From CAZYVA01 sp964650695 (GTDB taxonomy: Bacteria > Bacillota > Clostridia > Lachnospirales > Lachnospiraceae): DNA of 19,163 bases. The position numbers and the translations under genes were made by a program. This document shows positions 15,015-19,163 of this stretch, one piece after another; the first letter of the stretch is position 1; every line of letters begins with the position of its first letter. Location of the stretch: positions 1-19,163 of the forward strand of contig CAZYVA010000029.1 of assembly GCA_964650695.1 (NCBI GenBank), given 5' to 3'. The notes beneath the pieces are model-generated. The model was not told the DNA's origin and did not search any database. It saw only the letters and a list, made by a program, of their open reading frames with translations.

Positions 15015-15977
15015 TTAATCCATGGCTGTCCGGTCTGTCAACTGCCTGGAAGCTGCTAATATGGCCACCCGGCTTCCGTCGATCTTACACAGCCCATGCA
15101 GCGGCAGCGTGAGGGAATCCCCTATATGCCCCGCCCGGACATGGGAAACCACCGGGACCGAAAGGCTGCCCAGCACATCCTGAACCGCTTCCTGCGCACT
15201 TCCCGGACGTCCCTTTTCGTCACATTGGTTAAGGGCGCCAACCATCACCCCGGCACAGGCGTCCAGCTTCCCCGCCATCTTTAACTGGCTCAGCATCCCG
15301 TGCAGCCGGTAAGGACGCTCGCCGATCTCCTCAAAAAATAATACTTTCCCTTCCGTCTCAATCTCATATGGGGTTCCCATCAGCCGGCAAATCAGCGTCA
15401 GGTTTCCTCCGGTCAGCGTCCCTTGGCATACACCCTCCCGGAATGCCTGGATCCGCTCCCCGTTCAGGTTCTGGATCTCTGTTTCTTTCCCGATATTGCT
15501 GATCTTTTGGAGCAGGTCTTCTTTCGCGGCGGGTGTCGTCGGCCTGGAAGGGCTGTAAAAAGACGGCCCATGGAACGTCACAAGCCCGGTATGTTTTTCC
15601 AGCGCCAAGTGGATCGCCGTAATATCGCTGTAACCGATAAACACCGGCCGGTTCTCACGGACCGCCTCATAGTCGATCCAATCCAAAAGGAGCATGCTGC
15701 CATAACCGCCCCAGACGCAGAAAATTCCTCTGTTCTCTTTTTGCCGCAGCACGGCATTCAGCTTCCGTGCCCTCTCTTTTGGCGTGCCTCTTTTAAACGC
15801 CATATCTTCTGAAAGGACAACCAGGAAACCCGCCGCTTCCAGTTCTTTCCGGATTGCGTCCACCGCCGGGGCGGTAAAGGCGTTCGCCGGGTCTATGATG
15901 CAGACCTGGTCTCCTTTTTTCAGGGACGGCGGGTATAGAGCGGCCTGTTCTTTCCATCCATATCCCATTCTCATCAT
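15015..15977 (-). CDS. Peptidase S66 family protein (LD-carboxypeptidase / MccF-like)
   Basis: This 320-residue protein belongs to the S66 serine peptidases. They include LdcA, which removes the terminal D-alanine from murein tetrapeptides during cell-wall recycling, and MccF, which cleaves microcin C-type toxic aminoacyl nucleotides. The nucleophile is Ser117 in FIGYSDIT, the Glu is probably Glu216 in LFFEEIGERPYR, and the His is His284 in RAGHIGDSLTLPL. The N-terminal PPSLKKGDQVCIIDPA is also typical. There is no signal peptide, so it is cytoplasmic. The start is the first ATG after an in-frame stop; AGAAAG abuts it, so one of the in-frame ATGs within four codons (such as 15968) may be the true start. 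Only 39 bases separate it from the binding-protein gene, with no terminator between. LdcA and MccF roles cannot be separated by eye. Confidence 0.9.
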   Translation of the reverse strand: MMRMGYGWKEQAALYPPSLKKGDQVCIIDPANAFTAPAVDAIRKELEAAGFLVVLSEDMAFKRGTPKERARKLNAVLRQKENRGIFCVWGGYGSMLLLDWIDYEAVRENRPVFIGYSDITAIHLALEKHTGLVTFHGPSFYSPSRPTTPAAKEDLLQKISNIGKETEIQNLNGERIQAFREGVCQGTLTGGNLTLICRLMGTPYEIETEGKVLFFEEIGERPYRLHGMLSQLKMAGKLDACAGVMVGALNQCDEKGRPGSAQEAVQDVLGSLSVPVVSHVRAGHIGDSLTLPLHGLCKIDGSRVAILAASRQLTDRTAMD

Positions 15978-16009
15978 CTTTCTAAAATATTCGCCCTATC
16001 CATATCCGA

Positions 16010-16041
16010 AAAGAAAGCCGCGCTCCCACACGGCTTTCTTT
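16010..16041 (-). terminator. Intrinsic terminator after the pyruvate:ferredoxin oxidoreductase gene
   Basis: A perfect 11-base inverted repeat, AAAGAAAGCCG (16010-16020) and CGGCTTTCTTT (16031-16041), encloses a 10-base loop. On the minus strand the stem ends in CTTTCTTTT, giving the required U-rich tail. It lies about 80 bases after the oxidoreductase stop and 32 bases before the S66 start. The stem is symmetrical, so it could also act on plus-strand transcripts. It separates the two transcription units, yet leaves little room for an S66 promoter. Confidence 0.8.
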
Positions 16042-16120
16042 CCCTTCCTCTCGCACCAGCCGGAAAATCGTCCGCCAGCCAGCCTAAGAAGCTATCCCAG
16101 AGCGGCTCTTTGTCCGTTCC

Positions 16121-19100
16121 TTAACTTTCCCCGTAAAGAGCCACTAATTTCTTCAAATACGCATACCTTTCCTTTGCTTCTTCCTCATTCTGGGCAAACA
16201 GCCTTTCCGCTTTCTCCGGGTCTACCCTGCGCAAGGAGTTGTAACGGACCTCGCCGTCCAGGAACTCTTTGTAGTTCCCGGCAGGTTCTTTGCTGTCAAG
16301 CGTGAACTTCGCGCCCTCCGCCGCCGGATTGTAACGGAAGTTATTCCAGTATCCGCACTGGACCGCCAGTTTCTCCTCCGTCTGGGCTTTGCTCATGCCC
16401 TTCTTGATTCCATGGTTGATACATGGAGCATATGCAATAATGAGGGATGGTCCCGGATAAGCCTCCGCCTCCACAATCGCTTTCACGGTCTGGTTGTAAT
16501 CCGCGCCCATCGCGACCTGGGCTACATAGACATAGCCATAACTCATCGCAATGCTTGCAAGGTCTTTCTTTTTGATTTCCTTCCCGCCTGCCGCAAACTG
16601 CGCCACCGCGCCAGTCTTGGTCGCTTTGGAGGACTGCCCGCCAGTGTTGGAGTAAACCTCTGTGTCAAATACGATGATATTGACATCCTCACCGCTTGCA
16701 AGGACATGGTCCAGGCCGCCAAACCCGATATCGTAAGCCCATCCGTCGCCGCCAAAGATCCACTGGGATTTTTTTGCAAGGAAATCTTTGTGCTTCACAA
16801 TGTCCTTGCACGTTTCACACCCGCACCCTTGCAGGGCTGCAGCCAGCTTGTCCGATGCTTCCCCGTTCATAGTGCCGCATCCGAAAGAATCCAGGTACTC
16901 CTTGCAGGCCGCTTTGACCTCTTCGGAAGCGTCCCCGCTTGCCGCAACCGTCTCCACTTCCTCTTTCAGCCTCGCGCGGATGGCTTTCTGGGCAAGCAGC
17001 ATGCCATATCCGTACTCTGCGTTATCCTCGAACAGGGAGTTGCCCCATGCCGGCCCCTTGCCTTCCGGCGTCACCGTGTACGGCGTGGACGGGGAGGAGT
17101 TGCCCCAGATCGAGGAACAGCCGGTCGCGTTTGCAATGTACATCCGTTCGCCAAACAGTTGCGTCACCAGCCTCGCGTAAGGCGTCTCGCCGCATCCCGC
17201 GCACGCGCCTGAGAATTCAAGGAGCGGCTGTTTGAACTGGCTTCCTTTCACGGTTGTCGGCTTGAATTTTTCCGACACTTCCGGCTTCTTTGGAAGCCCT
17301 ACGGTATAATCATATATTTCCTGGGCGTCCCGGTGTTCCGCAAGAGGAGCCATCTTAAGCGCTGGCTCTTCCTTCGCTGCCATCGGGCAGACATTCGCGC
17401 AGGAACCGCATCCCGTACAGTCAAGTACGGAAACCGTCATGGCAAATTTCAGCCCCGGCATACCGGTCATATCTTTGACTTGCATATTCGCCGGCCCTTT
17501 TGCGGCTTCTTCTTCCGTCATCACCGCCGGGCGGATGACTGCGTGCGGACATACATACGCACACTGGTTGCACTGGATGCAGGTCTTCACATTCCATACC
17601 GGCACATTGACCGCGACCCCGCGCTTCTCATAAGCGGCAGCGCCGGATGGGGTCGTCCCGTCCACGTAATCCTTGAACGCGGATACCGGGAGCGTATTGC
17701 CTTCCTGGGCATTGACCTTGGTCTGGATATTTTTCACAAAATCCACAACATCTTTCCGTCCGCCCTTGACTTCCGGAGCAAAAAGCCCTTCATCCGGGCA
17801 GGATTTCCAGGAATCCGGAACCTGGACCTCTACGATCTGTTTCGCACCCTCGTCGATCGCCGCCCAGTTCTTCGCGACGACATCGTCGCCCTTGCGTCCG
17901 TAAGTAGCCTTTGCGGCATCCTTCATCAGCTTGATCGCGTCTGCTTCCGGTATAATGTTGGCAAGCTTGAAGAATGCGGACTGGAGGATGGTATTGATAC
18001 GGGTTGGGCCCATGCCTGTCTCGATGCCGATCTTCACGCCGTCGATCGTGTAGAATTTGATATGATGTTCAGCGATATATGCTTTGACCTGCCCCGGAAG
18101 GTTTTCCTCAAGGCCCGCCATGTCCCATGGGCAGTTCAGGAGGAAAGTCCCGCCGTCCACCAGCTCCTGTACCATATTATACTTATTGACATAAGCCGGG
18201 TTGTGGCACGCCACAAAGTTGGCTTTATGGATTAAATAGGTGGACTTGATGGGTTTCTTGCCAAAACGCAGATGGGACATCGTGACGCCGCCGGACTTCT
18301 TGGAGTCATAATCGAAATAAGCCTGTGCGTACATATCGGTATTATCGCCAATGATCTTAATGGAGTTCTTGTTCGCGCCTACCGTGCCATCCGCGCCCAG
18401 TCCCCAGAACTTGCAGTTGATCGTTCCTTCCGGGGTCGTGACAAGCGAAGGGCCTGTCTCAAGGGAAAGATGTGTCACATCATCCACGATGCCGATCGTG
18501 AATTTTGCTTTGTCCTCATTTTTAAATACAGCTACGATCTGCGCAGGGGTCGTATCCTTGGACCCAAGGCCGTAACGGCCGCAGTTGACTGTCACATCGT
18601 TGAATTTCGTACCCTTCAGCGCGGATACGACGTCCAGGTACAACGGCTCCCCCTGTGCCCCTGGCTCCTTGGTCCGGTCAAGGACGTTGATCACCTTTAC
18701 CGTGTCCGGGATTGCGTCCACAAGCGCTTTTGCACAGAACGGCCTGTAAAGACGGACCTTTACCACGCCCACTTTTTCACCCGCCGCCATCAGGTAATCG
18801 ATCGTCTCCTCAATCGTATCGCAGACGGAACCCATCGCGATAATCACTTTCTCTGCATCCGCCGCTCCATAGTAATTGAAAAGCTTATAATCCTTGCCTG
18901 TCTTTTCATTGACCTTGTCCATATACTTCTGGACAATCGCCGGCATCGCGTCGTAGAACGGGTTGCAGCTTTCCCTTGCCTGGAAGAAGATATCCGGATT
19001 CTGTGCGGAACCTCTCTGGCACGGATGGTTCGGGTTCAACGCATGCGCGCGGAACTCGTCAATCGCATCCATGGGGGCCATCTCCTTCAGTTCATCGTAA

Positions 19101-19163
19101 TCCCATGTCTCGATCTTCTGGATCTCGTGGGATGTCCGGAACCCATCAAAAAAATTGATGAAA
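16121..19163 (-). CDS. nifJ: Pyruvate:ferredoxin (flavodoxin) oxidoreductase, 5' end outside the window
   Basis: The enzyme oxidises pyruvate with CoA to acetyl-CoA and CO2 and reduces ferredoxin, a core step of anaerobic fermentation. About 1014 residues are visible; single-chain enzymes are near 1175, so roughly 160 N-terminal residues are missing. The frame stays open to the window edge and reads FFDGFRTSHEIQKIE just inside it, so the first in-frame ATG at 19081 is not the true start. Two 4Fe-4S motifs are present: CIQCNQCAYVCP (around 17540-17580) and CTGCGSCANVCP (around 17380-17425). A further cluster-binding CAGCGETPYARL follows (around 17190). The thiamine-diphosphate region has GGDGWAYDIGFGGLDH and VYSNTGGQSSKAT (around 16620-16770). 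All domains are intact in the visible part. It is cytoplasmic and ends at the terminator at 16010-16041. Confidence 0.96.
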   Translation of the reverse strand, partial: FINFFDGFRTSHEIQKIETWDYDELKEMAPMDAIDEFRAHALNPNHPCQRGSAQNPDIFFQARESCNPFYDAMPAIVQKYMDKVNEKTGKDYKLFNYYGAADAEKVIIAMGSVCDTIEETIDYLMAAGEKVGVVKVRLYRPFCAKALVDAIPDTVKVINVLDRTKEPGAQGEPLYLDVVSALKGTKFNDVTVNCGRYGLGSKDTTPAQIVAVFKNEDKAKFTIGIVDDVTHLSLETGPSLVTTPEGTINCKFWGLGADGTVGANKNSIKIIGDNTDMYAQAYFDYDSKKSGGVTMSHLRFGKKPIKSTYLIHKANFVACHNPAYVNKYNMVQELVDGGTFLLNCPWDMAGLEENLPGQVKAYIAEHHIKFYTIDGVKIGIETGMGPTRINTILQSAFFKLANIIPEADAIKLMKDAAKATYGRKGDDVVAKNWAAIDEGAKQIVEVQVPDSWKSCPDEGLFAPEVKGGRKDVVDFVKNIQTKVNAQEGNTLPVSAFKDYVDGTTPSGAAAYEKRGVAVNVPVWNVKTCIQCNQCAYVCPHAVIRPAVMTEEEAAKGPANMQVKDMTGMPGLKFAMTVSVLDCTGCGSCANVCPMAAKEEPALKMAPLAEHRDAQEIYDYTVGLPKKPEVSEKFKPTTVKGSQFKQPLLEFSGACAGCGETPYARLVTQLFGERMYIANATGCSSIWGNSSPSTPYTVTPEGKGPAWGNSLFEDNAEYGYGMLLAQKAIRARLKEEVETVAASGDASEEVKAACKEYLDSFGCGTMNGEASDKLAAALQGCGCETCKDIVKHKDFLAKKSQWIFGGDGWAYDIGFGGLDHVLASGEDVNIIVFDTEVYSNTGGQSSKATKTGAVAQFAAGGKEIKKKDLASIAMSYGYVYVAQVAMGADYNQTVKAIVEAEAYPGPSLIIAYAPCINHGIKKGMSKAQTEEKLAVQCGYWNNFRYNPAAEGAKFTLDSKEPAGNYKEFLDGEVRYNSLRRVDPEKAERLFAQNEEEAKERYAYLKKLVALYGES

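Overview
The window looks like a chromosomal segment of an anaerobic Firmicute, most likely a Lachnospiraceae/Clostridia-type gut bacterium. The evidence is a pyruvate:ferredoxin oxidoreductase, era and recO with a small YqzL-like gene between them, strong AGGAGG-type ribosome binding sites, and secreted subtilases with the Tyr/Lys-rich C-terminal modules common in that family. Base composition is about 50% G+C by eye. The genus is not determined. No rRNA, tRNA, CRISPR array, insertion sequence or phage gene was seen.

Almost everything is on the minus strand, so transcription runs right to left. From the right: a pyruvate:ferredoxin oxidoreductase gene whose 5' end lies outside the window (16121-19163), followed by a clear intrinsic terminator. 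Next is a three-gene cluster (15977 to 10746): a peptidase S66 enzyme, a lipoprotein solute-binding protein and a membrane hybrid histidine kinase. The gaps are 39 and 12 bases, which suggests one transcript. No ABC permease or ATPase is visible beside the binding protein, so it may be a ligand receptor for the kinase rather than a transport component.

One gene, an SGNH hydrolase (10041-10730), is on the plus strand. It has its own sigma-A-like promoter and converges on the kinase gene. Divergent from it runs a tightly packed housekeeping cluster: an M16C insulinase-type protease, era, a 52-residue YqzL-like protein and recO, with overlapping ends. After recO come two tandem secreted subtilisin-like (S8) proteases, 22 bases apart. 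They share a prodomain, a catalytic core, Ig-like repeats (three copies versus one) and a C-terminal FN3-like module, and clearly arose by duplication.

The left end (1-266) holds no gene. It contains two copies of a ~103-base structured repeat, each able to form two hairpins, starting 4 bases after the stop codon of the last subtilase gene. A promoter pointing out of the window follows. This repeat and the binding-protein/kinase cluster are the two least ordinary things here.
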